Assembly (NCBI RefSeq): GCF_014529535.1
Contig: NW_023503375.1
Coordinates: forward strand, 1,736,001 to 1,800,000
Length of the DNA: 64,000 nucleotides
Reading direction: 5' to 3'
From: Bradysia coprophila
Taxonomy: Eukaryota; Arthropoda; Insecta; Diptera; Sciaridae
The notes beneath the pieces are model-generated. The model was not told the DNA's origin, made no database searches, and was given only the letters and a program-made list of their open reading frames with translations. This document shows, piece after piece, positions 1 to 11,525 of the stretch. Position numbers and translations under genes: made by a program. Each line of letters opens with the position of its first letter. The first letter of the stretch is position 1.

Positions 1-463
1 GTTTGAATTAGTCATTTTTGACGATCCATAACTTGTTTTTTCTACGACTCACTAAACCATCAGAGATCTGACTAGACGTGAAGTTGAATCTTTGGTTGAA
101 AATCCGTTGTATGGGTGACAAAATCTATTTCCACAGATCAACTTCAGACACTGTTCTGTGCACATTTCAATGCAGAGCTCGGAGAACATTTGTGTGACAA
201 ATTTCATTTATATAAATGTCGTCGCACCACCATTATCTTTTTTTAATTAAAGACCCATAGAACTTAAAGATGTTTTTGGTGGAGACATTCACTTTATATC
301 TATTTTTTACCATATGAAGCCATGATGGCTCATTTATGTGCAGATGTAAGAAAATGTACAAGACAACAGTTTTGTTTTTTTCCTCAAAAGAAAAAGCCAA
401 CTTGACCTCGCATGACAAAAATTATAGATTTGAAGAATGTCTTGGCCAAAGTAAGTCATTATG

Positions 464-586
464 TAGCTACACATAGCGGCGCGAAGAAGACCTAATCAAA
501 AATTTTCTTTTGTTCTTCTGTCAAGTTTGACAGTACAACAAAAGAATAATTTGAATTAGATCTCTTTCAGTCGCTATGTGTAGCTG
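464..586. repeat. Short palindromic MITE-like element
   Basis: The left arm TAGCTACACATAGCG is repeated in inverted orientation as CGCTATGTGTAGCTG at the right end, about 120 bp apart. The interior also pairs loosely (a CTAAT/ATTAG pair further in). There is no coding capacity. A non-autonomous DNA element is the simplest reading; no clear target-site duplication could be assigned. Confidence 0.5.
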
Positions 587-3056
587 CAGTAAGTTCTATT
601 GTTTTTAGAATCAAAATTATGCTTTTCGTTGTTGTACTTTTATATTAAGTTTTAAGAAATTTAAACTTTTTCCATTTTCAACATCAATTATACTAATCAA
701 CACCCGTTTCCACCCGTTTCTTTCTCTCGTTTCTTCTAGGTATTTTGCGTTATAAGGTAGATTTCCAAAGTATGCAACTGGATGAATTGGACAACGAATG
801 CTTCGATTTGGATGATTACTGAACAAAGCTCCTATTCCAGTCTCAGTCAATGGGGAATTCAATCAACAACAAAAAAGGGGAAAAATCAACTGGACATAAG
901 AAACAATTTTTTTCCTTTTTTTTCTTTGAAGAAAATAAAAAAATTTAAAAAAAACGAAATCCAGAGAACATTAAATAAAAAAAGATGAGAAATTTTAGCT
1001 AGTTTAATTTTGCAGGATAAATAAACAAAACAAGAAAAATGGGAAAATGTAATAAAAAAAATTAAATTTTAATATCCAAATAAACAAACAAAAGAGATGA
1101 GCAGCGCAAGTAATTTAACTACATTATACCTAAAACCTAATATCTAACTGATAGAACTATGAATAAAAACTTTATGAAAGGTTAAAATATGAAAACAAAC
1201 GGAAGAAGAAGAAAATTTAGTGAAAATTTGAAAAGAAAACTTAAAAATTTGTTGACAGTTTCCAGCGTTGAGAAATGTATTTTATCGCGGATCTTTGATA
1301 AAAAAAATAGAATTTTAAAGAAAAGAAAAGAGAGAAAAAATCAACAGAAAAATACCTTATACCGATGAAGTGTGTGGCCGTTTCCTTTTTTTTCAATATA
1401 TATAACTGAGACACAGAACTACTAGAACTTCTTATTATAATATCAACAGAAAACTGATGAAAAATTGTGAATTTTCATTTGATTGTGTATGTGCTTTTTG
1501 AATTTTACGTGAGTGTTCTATCGATTAAAAGTTTCAGAGTTTTATGTATCCAATTTCATATTAATTTAAAAAATGAAAAATGAAAACCGAAATTCGCAAA
1601 TCAACAAAAACCGAACGAAGACGAAATTTTCAAATTTTATCTTGAATCTGATTTTAAAACGAAGACTGATTACAATTAGGTTCATAATAAAAAATCCATC
1701 TAAAATAGAGACACATTAAATGGAAAAGGATATTTAAAGCTTTTACAACCAAACAACCAACAGAGAGAAAAAATCGAATCGAATTGAATTCAATGATTCG
1801 TAATCGAGAGAGGGCGGATAATGGGATGTTTGAGTGACAAAGAAATTTATTTAAAAAAAAAAATCCTAAAAAAATTTCCTTCATTACTTAGGAATGTCAG
1901 GGGATTTTCTTTGTCGAGTTTTAAGAGTTTTCTTCAACTTTTGAAGGTTTTTTTTGACACTCTGAGAGTATGACAAAAGCTGTGTCACACCTATACGAAA
2001 AACCGATATTCAAACGGAGAAATGTTCATCGAAAAAACTCGACGAAGTGAGCAAAGGTGTCACACAATTTTGAGTAGTCGGTGACTTCTCCAGAACTTTA
2101 GAAGAATTTTAGGATTTTTTTGTCCCAAAAATTTTCCAATTTTTTTTAAGGATTTTTACCGAGTGACAGATATCCGCCCCTCATTCGTAATTATGGCATT
2201 TTTGCTTTGACGAATTCTATATTTTTCGTCACCGTTCTTTCCGCCCAACGACAATGAATACGAATTTCATTGTCAGATCTACGGATTTTCTTTTGTTGTT
2301 CTAGACATTCTTACCCCTTAGAGAGTTTTCCAATAAATATTTTTCTCGTTTTTTTTCCAATTTTGTTTTTACTCTTCATAAAAATTGATATTTATAATGT
2401 ATAATGAGTGTGCGTGTGTGTGTGTGTCGTTTATCTTTTTTGATCAGTAGATGGATCAGGTGTATTATATTATAGAGAGAGAAACATAAAAATTAATTTG
2501 TTTACAAAAAACGAAATCAATTTCCTTATAGTTTTGTTGTTGTTGCTCAGTCAACATTCAAACACTTTTTATTGTTAAAAGTTTTTTTTTTATTATTTGG
2601 TTCTCGAATTTTACTCGTTCAAATAAAACCTGAAGATTGCTTGTATAAACGGATATAGCCATGAGCTCTGAGTTTAATTCACGTTACAAATTAAGAACGA
2701 AATGCACTACACTCCGTTTACTCACCGTCTACGCGCTATAACAATGGAAAGAGAGAACCGTTTTCATTGTTATTTTGACAACGACGACCGAAACAGAGTG
2801 ACCGCGAATCGGCATTTATTCCCGTACTTCGAAGCTAAATATATACGAACACTGGATAGAACATGAAGAATGAAGAGCCAAAGTCCTTTTCCGTCTCCCG
2901 ATGCCAGGATTTTGGTCTTTCGTAATATTGACAAATATTTCTCAAAGCGAACAACATTTTTTGTTGTACGATCCTTTGAGTGTAAAGAGATTTAAACAGA
3001 GAGCCAAGTCTGAGGAAAACCAAATTTGTATCAAAGTGAAGGAATTAGTGCCTCAC

Positions 3057-3200
3057 TAAAGTATGGTTTCTACTCAACAAAAAGTACTCCTTGAGAGAGC
3101 CGTGAGAGAACAAGCTGTCAAATAAACAAAGCAAAAATTGAAAAAAATCAGTTTTGTCTCTCACTCGGAGTACTTTTTTGGTAAGTGGAATCAAGCCTAA
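3057..3200. repeat. MITE-like inverted-repeat element
   Basis: About 40 bp at the left, containing AAAAAGTACTCC and then GAGAG, returns in inverted form at the right as GGAGTACTTTTTTGG, with matching sequence out to TAAGCCTAA against TAAAGTATGG. Total length is about 145 bp and it is non-coding. Ends are approximate. Confidence 0.45.
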
Positions 3201-3246
3201 GAATCTAATGACAAATTAAAATTCTTTATTCTCATTCTCATCTTGG

Positions 3247-4163
3247 GAGGGATTCTTCTGAAAAACAGCCGACCGAAATCGGACGCTTTTTGCCATTGGA
3301 ATTTTTTATATGTGTCCAGTAAGGTATTCGACCCTAGAAACCAAAACCACTTTTAAAAAAATTCTTCGAAGCTTGTGTGGCTACTGTGAGGCAATCAAAA
3401 ACCGAAAACATTCACTTTTCGTACAGAACATCTCTCCAGTTACACGAGCCGTACAGAGTCGTGGGGGGTGTCATTAGAAAGCTAATTGCAAATCTTCCGG
3501 GTCAAATAGGGTCCTATTGGGTTTACAATTCATCCACTCTGAGATATGTGTCGTTGACGTTTTGAACCGAAAAAAGACTGAAACCTTACACTTTTCTTAC
3601 AGAAACTCGGGGTACGCGAAACGTACATAGTCGTGTGGGGTGTCATTAGAAAGGTAATTGCATGTACTTTCAGGGGAAGTAGATTGTTATGGAAGTTTGC
3701 TACCATCTACGACGCAATATGACCGCTTAAAAATTTCAACTTCTCATATTTCATCGTAGATGATTCCAAACCCCCATTAGACCCTATTTGTTCTGAAAGT
3801 ACATGTAATGTACCTTTCTAATGACGCCCAACACGACCATGTACGTTTCGTGTACCTCGATAAATTTCTGTAAGAAAAGTGCAAGTTTTCGGTTGAAAAC
3901 TTCAACTGCACATATCTCAGTGTGAATGAATTTTAAACCCAATAAGACCCTATTTGCCCCGAAAGTACATGAAATTTACTTTCTAATGACACCTAATACG
4001 ACCCTGTACGGCTCGTATAACTGGAGAAATTTTTGTATGAAAAGTGCATGTTTTCGGTTTATGATAAACTCACACTAGCCACAAGTTGCATAAGTGGCAC
4101 ATAAAAAATTCCAATGGAAAATGCGTCCGATTTCGGTCAGCTGTTTTTCAGAAGAATCCCTCT
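3247..4163. mobile_element. Foldback element with ~450 bp inverted arms
   Basis: Nearly the whole 917 bp is one imperfect palindrome centred near 3705. It begins GAGGGATTCTTCTGAAAAAC and ends with the complement GTTTTTCAGAAGAATCCCTC. Inside, blocks such as CCGAAATCGGACGC, CATTGGAATTTTTTAT and GTACAGAGTCGTG recur inverted at matching distances from the centre. There is no transposase ORF, so it is a non-autonomous foldback-type or long-TIR DNA element. No confident target-site duplication was seen. Confidence 0.7.
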
Positions 4164-5222
4164 AACTGGTACCAGAGACCTTTCATCATTGTCTCATCGA
4201 AGTATATCTATGTTCCTAACGTATGCTCAAAAGGCTCCAGCTAGTGCTGGAAACCTCTCATTCGTAAAAAAGTAAGGAACAACAGTTTTCCTAAACGACG
4301 TCAGAAATTCGCGATATTTCACCACTAATTAGGAAAATATAGAAATTGTGTCTGCATCAATGATTGCAGTGCATCATACTCAAGAAAACAATATGAAGAT
4401 TCATTGAGTGAAGAATTGTAGACTGAACGAACACTAAAAGTCTTTACCCCAACCCCAGTAAGTATATCAACACTAACGACCACATCGGGCATGAAAGAAA
4501 TGTTTTCTTTGCGGTATGACGAGACCAACACCTTCCGGAAATCAAACAATTACAAATGATTTCACAGTAAAATTTGGCGTCTATTCACTTCGATTGAAGC
4601 AAATAGACATCACTAGAAACAAAAAGATGAAGCCAGTAGACGGATATAACAGCAGTCAGTAGAAGAGAATTGTATGACAACATAGGCCAACGGTAACACA
4701 AAGAGAATGAAATATTTTCTCCTGCGGGATAAGTCCATAATGTGCTGAAATCTTACTATATTTATAGCACATGTATGGGTACGCATGAGAGATTTATGTA
4801 TGAATACATGCGGCGCTGTATGCATAATATACATTGTATATGTTGGAAATAGAAAGTGCAGTGGTTTCACATAAGTAAAGGTGTTGATCGGTTACAAGGC
4901 GTCGTACAGTTGAATCTATGGGCAATTTATCTTTTCTGCACTTGACCGAACCGTGTGAAACGTTTTTCTCATCTCCTATTTTCGTCCTATCGATTAAAAT
5001 TAATCAAAATTTCGCTACAAACTGAGAAAAATATTATTAAATCATCATCCGAATGAGCAACAAAACAAACGAATTTATTTTGCTTTTCTCTTATCAATTA
5101 AATCCGCATAAAATACGCAATGCCAGCTGTATTTGACACCAAACCAATCTAATTCGGGAAAGACTTATTCATTCACAATCGATATTAGACGCTGTTCGTG
5201 AATTAGCCGCATTTCTCTAACA

Positions 5223-5304
5223 GCAGTTGTGGCCGAGCGGTTAAGGCGTCTGACTAGAAATCAGATTCCCTCTGGGAGCGTAGGTTCGAATCCTACCAAC
5301 TGCG
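5223..5304 (+). tRNA. tRNA-Ser (anticodon AGA)
   Basis: A canonical 82 nt class II tRNA. The acceptor stem GCAGTTG pairs with CAACTGC followed by discriminator G. The A box is TGGCCGAGCGGTTAAGG, the anticodon stem-loop is TCTGA-CTAGAAA-TCAGA giving AGA, a long variable arm (TTCCCTCTGGGAGC) marks it as serine, and the B box is GGTTCGAATCC. A run of T follows at once (from 5308) as a Pol III terminator. CCA is not encoded, as expected in eukaryotes. An identical gene lies at 8684-8765. About 75 bp upstream and 105 bp downstream are shared with that copy, so the pair arose by copying a ~263 bp block (about 5147-5409). This copy has no transposon ends around it and is probably the source. Confidence 0.95.
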
Positions 5305-5409
5305 CACTTTTTTATTTTTTTTTTATTTTATATTTCTACGAGAATAAGTTATGTAGAACGGTTACGACGGTGGTTTTGGTGTTTGAGTATAAGTTTTCGA
5401 GCCAGGGAT

Positions 5410-6158
5410 AGCATTTTAGGTGTAATCGTCAACGTGCTTTCTAATACATTCGATATTTGACATTATTTCAGTCTTTTATAAGATATTGTCATTGGAGTAG
5501 GTTAAGTAGATGTACCGTATAATGATAAGTCCAACGAAAACTGTGAATATTCTCTTTGAAGTGATTAGGTCCCATCACTAGGGTGGGTCGGGTACCTCGA
5601 ATATTTTTTTTTAATAAGATTTTGGATAATAACAGTAAATGGACCACAAACCGTGAGTTTTTTGTTTTTGTTTTATTTGCTCTATTCGTCCAACCACATA
5701 AGAGCAGCGACTCTCCCTACATTTATACCATTTCTCTCTATTTTCTGATTTAAGGCTCTTAAAGTCTAGGTCTTCAACAAAGGGAAAGCAAAGACATTAG
5801 GGTTTTTTGATCGTTTAAATAGCGCTGAAACGATAGGCAATTGTAAAAAAAATCGTTTGTGAATTACGGACCTCGCTCAGGCCTCAAGTGATTTCAAGTG
5901 GCTTTCTGTTATAAGACACTGATTTTCCGTCAAAGGAAAAATATTTCTGGTGAGGCTTCTTCATTGGTACCCGGGTTCAATTCAAAATAGAAATTTTCGT
6001 TTGATTTCGTTTTGATATTTTGATTTGAACCTTTTCAGATATTTTCTGCTTTTTTGTCACTACTTTTCTTCCAAAAGTGGAACTAAAATCTTTTGCAGTC
6101 CTGATCAACGCATACCCATTTTGAGAGCCATAAAAAAGGTTTTAAAATTCAAAATTAT
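5410..6158. other. Intergenic, nothing recognised
   Basis: AT-rich sequence between the tRNA block and the 3' end of CHMP7. I see no gene, no strong repeat and no RNA structure here. Confidence 0.5.
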
Positions 6159-6164
6159 TTTATT
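6159..6164 (-). terminator. CHMP7 polyadenylation signal AATAAA
   Basis: AATAAA on the minus strand, 16 bp beyond the CHMP7 stop codon, implying a very short 3' UTR. The assignment is by position only. Confidence 0.5.
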
Positions 6165-6180
6165 CAAAAAACGATTCCCT

Positions 6181-7956
6181 TTAACTACCTCGAACTGGCG
6201 ATTGTTCACTGTCCTGTAACGATAAGTCTCCGAAGCTCGGTACCTTCAAATTAGTCAAACGTCTCTCCAACGAATCGTCTGGATCCGGTTGTGGCAGCCC
6301 AGTATCGTTGTCATTACGATCATCGTTAATCAGATCTTGTAGCTCTCGTTCCAGTTCCAGTTCGTCGACATCGTTTCCATTCGCAATGTTCACACCGCCA
6401 ACAATGTTCTGAATTTCATCGTGATCGTCGACAATGTCTTGGACGTCAAGCATAACGTCTTCCACTTTGTCAACGGTTAAGCCATTTTCTTCGTAGATTT
6501 CTTTTAAGGCTTTGGCGCCCATTTTGTACGTTTCAACAACGCCAGCATTATATTTGGCATTCTCGATGTTTGCTTTCAGAGTGGAAACGTGCTGTAGCTG
6601 CGCAAGTTGTTTATCTGCAATGGGAAATATCTGTCAGCGACAGTGACGACAAAAATTGGCTCTGGCCAGTGTTTTTTTATACAGCAAAACGCATAGCAAA
6701 CCAAAAGAAGTAAAATATTTCGTATCAAGCACCGAAACGAAACGTTTGAAACAGACGAAGTAATAGATTCAATGAGTGCGATACGTTTTCCGTTTACAAA
6801 AGTGCGAAGAGAAAAATGGTCGCGTTACCTAGATCGGCGATCATCATTTTCTTCCTCTTCAAGTAATTTTTCGCCATATCCTTCTTCTTCTCACGTACTA
6901 GCGACCTGACCTTCTCATCCATTTCGTGGATTTGTGACTCGATCGCTTCCGTTCGCTTGGTCAAAATTCGTTCCATTTGATTCAAATTGAACATCGCTTT
7001 ATCGGACTCGGTGATGTTGGTCTTCGAATCAATTCTAGCAAATTTCACAACCGTCACAGTTTCGCCGTTCACGTTGCGCTCTCTGTAGAAATAAATGTGT
7101 TGAGTTGATAATAGGACGGAAGCAAATGCATTATGATCGATTACATTGTTGCAGTATCAGCTTGTTGACTCTTCTTAAGAAAGTGCAGAGCAAATTCAGT
7201 GCCTTCAGCTGACAGACCAACTTCGTTCGATTTACTCACTACATCGTCAAGCATCAGAATCTCACCTCTTAGGTGGTGGTTCTGTAAAATTTCGCCATGT
7301 TTCTGGAAGAGAATTTAATTTTTGTGTCAGTCATCCCGTCTGCAACACGACCCAATCACCTCGTACCTTTACACTTTCCAACACGATAAAATTTTCCATT
7401 TCTTCGGCCTGGTTACTCGGTTGAAAAATTCGATCCTTCACGACATTCCATCCCCAACTTGCCGGTTTCTTAACCATAACGTCAATTGCCCATCCTTTCC
7501 AACTGTGCTGAACGGGTGTCATGTATTTTTGCAGGCATTCAATTTCGTGATTATTCAGCATGTCCTGCAGCACAGTCGATAGGCACATCGGTTTTCTGCC
7601 GTTTCGCATGAACGAATTTTTTAGTTCGAATTCGGATACATTTGCACTGCCCTTCTCGTTGCAATATTTTACGATCAGCAACTTCCAGAATTTCAGTTTC
7701 GATTCGTAGTTGACTGGATTCACGTTTTTCGGACGGAATGGATTGAACAGAACCTGTTTTTGGGGTGGAGAATTTTTTTTTTTTTCAACTTAAATTTGTC
7801 GAATTCGAAATGATTTTGCTGCATGATTCTTACATCCATACGCTCCTCATCTTTAACCCAGCAATCCGGGAAGAAGTCCAATGGCAGTGATTTGCTCTTT
7901 CGCTTCGAATCAAGGTCGGGTGTGTTTGTTACTGAGTATGGTTCGACTTTTGACAT
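6181..7956 (-). CDS. CHMP7: CHMP7, ESCRT-III-related charged multivesicular body protein 7
   Basis: CHMP7 bridges ESCRT-II-like and ESCRT-III functions and acts in endosomal sorting and in nuclear-envelope sealing and surveillance. Five exons on the minus strand: 7834-7956, 7367-7753, 7145-7302, 6829-7082 and 6181-6614. Phases join at every GT-AG junction and total 1356 nt, 451 aa, close to the 453 aa human protein. The N-terminal half (exons 1-3) is the winged-helix region typical of CHMP7, with FFPDCWVKDEERMD and GWAIDVMVKKPASWGW. Exons 4-5 form the Snf7 domain: a basic, charged helix with MERILTKRTEAIESQIHEMD, then an acidic C-terminal tail rich in D and E, including a DIVDDHDEI block. The start is the first ATG in the conserved frame (MSKVEPYS). 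Introns are 64-214 bp. It appears intact. Its 5' end faces the MITE and hAT cluster at 8.2-10.2 kb. Confidence 0.93.
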
Positions 7957-8205
7957 TTTTCCTAAAAGGAATCGATTTATTGAAACTTGTCTGATTCGGT
8001 GAAAATTTGTTGTTCAATTTACTTGAATGACAATGCCACAGTGTCGTTACTAATATTTAAAATAAAATAAAAATTCACAAAATACAAAATCTACAATGTT
8101 TCCGTTGTAAATAAGGTTTGACATTTCATGTAAAGGCTGGGTTGACAATATCAAGTGTCAAAAATTTTTCCTGATTCTTTTTTTTACGTAAGTACTTACT
8201 TGAAA

Positions 8206-8443
8206 CCAAGGTTCTGAAAGAACAGGTTAAGACACTTTCGAGTTGATCACGAAGGCGGTGTGATCAAATTTTTTTTCCTGTAGCGCCAACTAGATTTGGA
8301 AAATTTTATATGACGATTTCAGCTTAACAAAAACAAATTTTGTTTTCAAGTTGACTTTTCAAACAATATACATGTCTGAATTGTCAAGATTTGTGTTTCA
8401 CCCGCCTTCGTAAGTGTCTAAACCTGTTCTTTCAGAGCCTTGG
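8206..8443. mobile_element. MITE with ~36 bp terminal inverted repeats
   Basis: The left end CCAAGGTTCTGAAAGAACAG is mirrored at the right by CTGTTCTTTCAGAGCCTTGG; pairing extends about 36 bp in, to the AAGACACTTTCG / CGTAAGTGTCT blocks. It is 238 bp long and non-coding. It lies 18 bp to the left of the hAT-like element that carries the tRNA copy. Confidence 0.7.
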
Positions 8444-8683
8444 TTAAATCAACATTCTGGTTAGGGAATGCAGAACCGGTTCATTGAGAACCGTAACACG
8501 GTTCTTTTTAATCTGGAACTGGTTCCTACAAATCAGCACTTTTCCTGTTCGGTAGCTGTCTCCATGCGTCACAGAAGCTCTTCGAACTCTTAATAAATTG
8601 TTTCCACTTAAATAATAATCTAATTCGGGAAAGATTGTTTCACTATAAGACGCTGTTCGTAAATTAGCCGCGTTTCTCTAACA

Positions 8684-8765
8684 GCAGTTGTGGCCGAGCG
8701 GTTAAGGCGTCTGACTAGAAATCAGATTCCCTCTGGGAGCGTAGGTTCGAATCCTACCAACTGCG
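8684..8765 (+). tRNA. tRNA-Ser (anticodon AGA), copy inside a transposon
   Basis: The sequence is identical over all 82 nt to the tRNA at 5223-5304: acceptor GCAGTTG/CAACTGC, A box, AGA anticodon, long variable arm, B box GGTTCGAATCC and downstream T run. Its upstream flank (from about TAATCTAATTCGGGAAAGA) and downstream flank are also shared. All internal promoter elements are intact, so transcription is plausible. The gene sits between hAT-like inverted repeats, and an unrelated element interrupts the cargo about 80 bp past its 3' end. Confidence 0.92.
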
Positions 8766-8845
8766 CACTTTTTTATTTTTTTTTTATTTTATATTTCTAC
8801 GAGAATTAGTTATGTAGAACGGTTACGACGGTGGTTTTGGTGTTT

Positions 8846-10101
8846 AGACCCGTACGAAGTACTGGGGTCTTATAGGTTTACGCATACGTTTGTAACACGT
8901 CGAATTGGACTCCCTGAGTAAGGGGAAACCTATTGTGGTTGTCTAGAGATGCCAAATCCGCGAAAAAAAAATGTCCGTCTGTCTGTCCGTCTGTCCGTCT
9001 GTCTGTCCGTCTGTCCGTCTGTCCGTCTGTCTGTCTGCACGATAACTTGAGTAAAACGCATCCGATTTTGAAAATTCTTTTTTTTTTCCGTTTGGTAATG
9101 TCAAAAGACAGGCTAAGTTCGAAGATGAGTGATTTTGGATCGACCCCTCCCGAGCTGTGGCCCAATAAGTGCTTTAGGGTTTTTCGAAGATATCTCCGGA
9201 CATTTAAACGTTAAACTTGTAAGTGATACGTCAAATAAAAGGTATTTACAATACCGATCGACAAAAAGAAGTTTATGGAAATCGGATGACCGACTCGTGA
9301 GTTAGACCCTTTGGTGTGGAACAGGCACAGGGCGGCAAGCAGTTTTTGCTTGTAGGTCGGCCACATTTGAACATATTTCGTCTGTTTTAGCTTTATTAGA
9401 TAGGTATTGACCGTGCCAATCAGGGAAAAAAATTTATGAAATTATGTTCTCCGGAGCGTGAGCTAGGTCTCTTGGAGTGAGCTCTTATCTGGCTACTCGG
9501 AAGTACAGTGAACGTGGTGTATTTTGACAATATCTCGAGTAAATTTTGACCGAATTTCATGAATTTTTTTTTGTTTGAAAGGTATTAACGAATGTAAAGC
9601 GTCGGTACTATTTCCGGTCTCCTAACAAAATGGCTGCCGGCGGCCATATTGGATTTTATTAAAAGTGATATAAAGTGGGAAAAATGATGCTTAGAGAGTT
9701 TCTGTTAACATGGAAATAATGTGTTAAGTGTGAGGGGTTTTAGGGATTCCATATATGGACATCTATATATACCTATATACAGCTATATTAAGCTATATAC
9801 AGGCTATATAATAGCATATTCCTCTGTGAAATGTTTATTTACAGTGAAATATAGGTAAATATAGCGGTATATAGCTGTTTAAATAGGAATTTATGAAATT
9901 TGACTTCGTACGGGGCTGTCTATATTGCCTCCGGCAATTTAATTGTATATGATAACAAGGCAAAGAGTGGATAATGTAAGTGATTTTAAAGGGAGAATAG
10001 TTTTTCAGCAGAGAAGAAAATGAAGTAAGAGAAATGAAGAGTTTCACATTAAAGGCTTTTGATGCGAATAGGTGTTTCGTACGGGTCGGCGTTAGCTGCT
10101 A
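8846..10101. mobile_element. 1.26 kb element with GACCCGTACGAA subterminal repeats
   Basis: It interrupts the captured tRNA block: the uninterrupted copy near 5382 reads straight through this point. The flanks repeat TGTTT (8841-8845 and 10102-10106). The left end begins AGACCCGTACGAA; the inverse TTCGTACGGGTC lies 14 bp inside the right end, so the repeats are terminal on one side and subterminal on the other. A (GTCY)n tract lies about 125 bp from the left end. No protein is encoded. A related element lies inverted at about 16797-17424. The arrangement recalls Helitron-like non-autonomous elements (HINE/DINE-1), but that family call is inference. Confidence 0.6.
8973..9037. repeat. (GTCY)n microsatellite
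   Basis: About 16 tandem GTCC or GTCT tetranucleotides. It creates spurious ORFs rich in TDGQ or in SVRL on the two strands. (GTCY)n tracts are a known component of DINE-1/HINE-type elements. Confidence 0.85.
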
Positions 10102-10698
10102 TGTTTGAGTATAAGTTTTCGAGCCAGGGACAACATACTGAGTACCGGTTCCACATTCCCTAATTTTGGTTCATTCGATTTTCGGATTCAGTGAGTGTGT
10201 GAATAAAATGAAAAGATTCACCTAGAGATCATTCTCAGGTGTGTGCTAATCGTTTTTTTACCATTATCCTATATTAGCTACTAAAATAGTCGCCTTATGA
10301 TTCAGAATAAGTGTGGTTTTTATAACCACGACTGATATAGCGTGATAAGAAAAAAAATGAGAGACTATTTCTTGAAACAGACGTGACGACGTGAGGTGTT
10401 CCAAGGTTGATTCCTAAATTTTGGGATGACAGATGATTCCTCTGACACTTCCTAACTTCCATCGGATTTTTCGATGGATTTTGGTTATTTTCGATATAAG
10501 TGAGGTGTTCCCAGATTAGTTCCTAAATTTTTAATTGCAGATTCGGATGTATCTTCTGAAACGTCAAGAAAACACTTTTTTGGAAAAAGTATGTTCGCGA
10601 AATTTTGCGATTTTCTCATGTTCGTATGGAAGATATAGGATACAAATTGCAACCAAATAACATAACAGAAAATCAAACCAAACTTCTAAAACAACTGA

Positions 10699-11525
10699 TA
10701 TCAGTCAAAAACACTCAAAGAGTAAAAGTGACGCAAGTCCTAGTGCATACTTCCAAAACAACTGATATCGCTGTAGGTGACGCATTCTGCGCTTGTACGC
10801 AAAAATTGTCAAAGCAAAAATTAGGACGAAAAAATTGTAGAAGAAAAATTTTACCTAAAAAATTTTGCGTCACAAGTGGCAGATGTTGAGAAACGTACTG
10901 TTAAGAAAATTGTTAAAATAGGGAAAAATACGTCCTGAAAAAATGTACAAATGAAAAATAGCCGGATCATCTGCCACTTTGTGACGCAAAACTTTTTAGG
11001 TAAAATTTTTCTTCTAGAATTTTTTTGTAAAAATTTTTGATTTGACAACCTGCTCACCAATCGCTGTCAGATCTCTTATTCCACACTTTCACCAATGACC
11101 AAAAAATTTCAAAAAAGCCTCATGAAATAAAATCGTTGTCTCTAACATTTCTGCAGCAGTAAGGCGAGAGGCAGGGGAACATAGAAAATACCATAAGGAG
11201 TATGCTTGAGGTGTCTCAATGCAAGTTGCAACGTCCTTAGGATTTTTATATTTAACAAGGAAAATTTACAAAACCCTCAAGGGGAAAATGGGCTCCAAAA
11301 CCCAAAAAACCGAGAAAATTTTTTCTTGGTTTTTCGAAAGTCTACTGTTACTGTAGGGTAATTCAGTACATAAAGAGGTCGCAAAGTGACGTGCTGATGT
11401 CAAAAATAGATTTGTGAATGTGGCAGTAACGTTTTGGAACCTACAGCGTACAGCGATATCAGTTGTTTTGGAAGTATGCACTGGGACTTGCGTCACTTTT
11501 ACTCTTTGAGTGTTTTTGACTGATA
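10699..11525. mobile_element. Foldback element with nested palindromes
   Basis: An ~85 bp outer arm starting TATCAGTCAAAAACAC and running through GCTGTAGGT returns inverted at 11439-11525. Inside, a second inverted pair lies closer together (about 10800-10885 and 10969-11045), containing TTTTGCGTCACAAGTGGCAG and its complement. The interior between these arms is AT-rich and encodes nothing. This is likely a composite or nested non-autonomous element. Confidence 0.55.

Larger units (their letters stand above)
1..5222. other. AT-rich intergenic DNA, no gene recognised
   Basis: I see no open reading frame with recognisable protein features on either strand; the short ORFs are low-complexity. 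The stretch contains a short TG tract near 2408 and three inverted-repeat elements listed separately (464-586, 3057-3200, 3247-4163). It could include untranslated or intronic sequence of a gene lying to the left of the window; nothing seen here proves it. Confidence 0.6.
8462..10162. mobile_element. hAT-like element carrying a captured tRNA-Ser gene
   Basis: Terminal inverted repeats TAGGGAATGCAGAACCGG (left) and CCGGTTCCACATTCCCTA (right) are flanked by an 8 bp near-perfect target duplication, ATTCTGGT at 8454-8461 and ATTTTGGT at 10163-10170; 8 bp duplications are a hallmark of hAT transposons. No transposase is visible. Its cargo is a ~260 bp block (about 8615-8848 plus 10103-10131) homologous to 5147-5409, including a complete tRNA-Ser. 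A second element (8846-10101) later inserted into that cargo; without it the hAT-like element would be about 440 bp. The same TAGGGAATG-type termini occur on the 928 bp element at 32239-33166. Confidence 0.7.

Noticed and set aside
5223-8765. Simple tandem duplication as the origin of the two tRNA-Ser genes
   Set aside because: Homology stops inside hAT-type terminal inverted repeats with an 8 bp target duplication, so transposon capture explains the second copy better.
8878-9214. Overlapping frames with TDGQTDRRTD or SVRLSVRLSV repeats
   Set aside because: They arise from translating the (GTCY)n microsatellite inside a mobile element.
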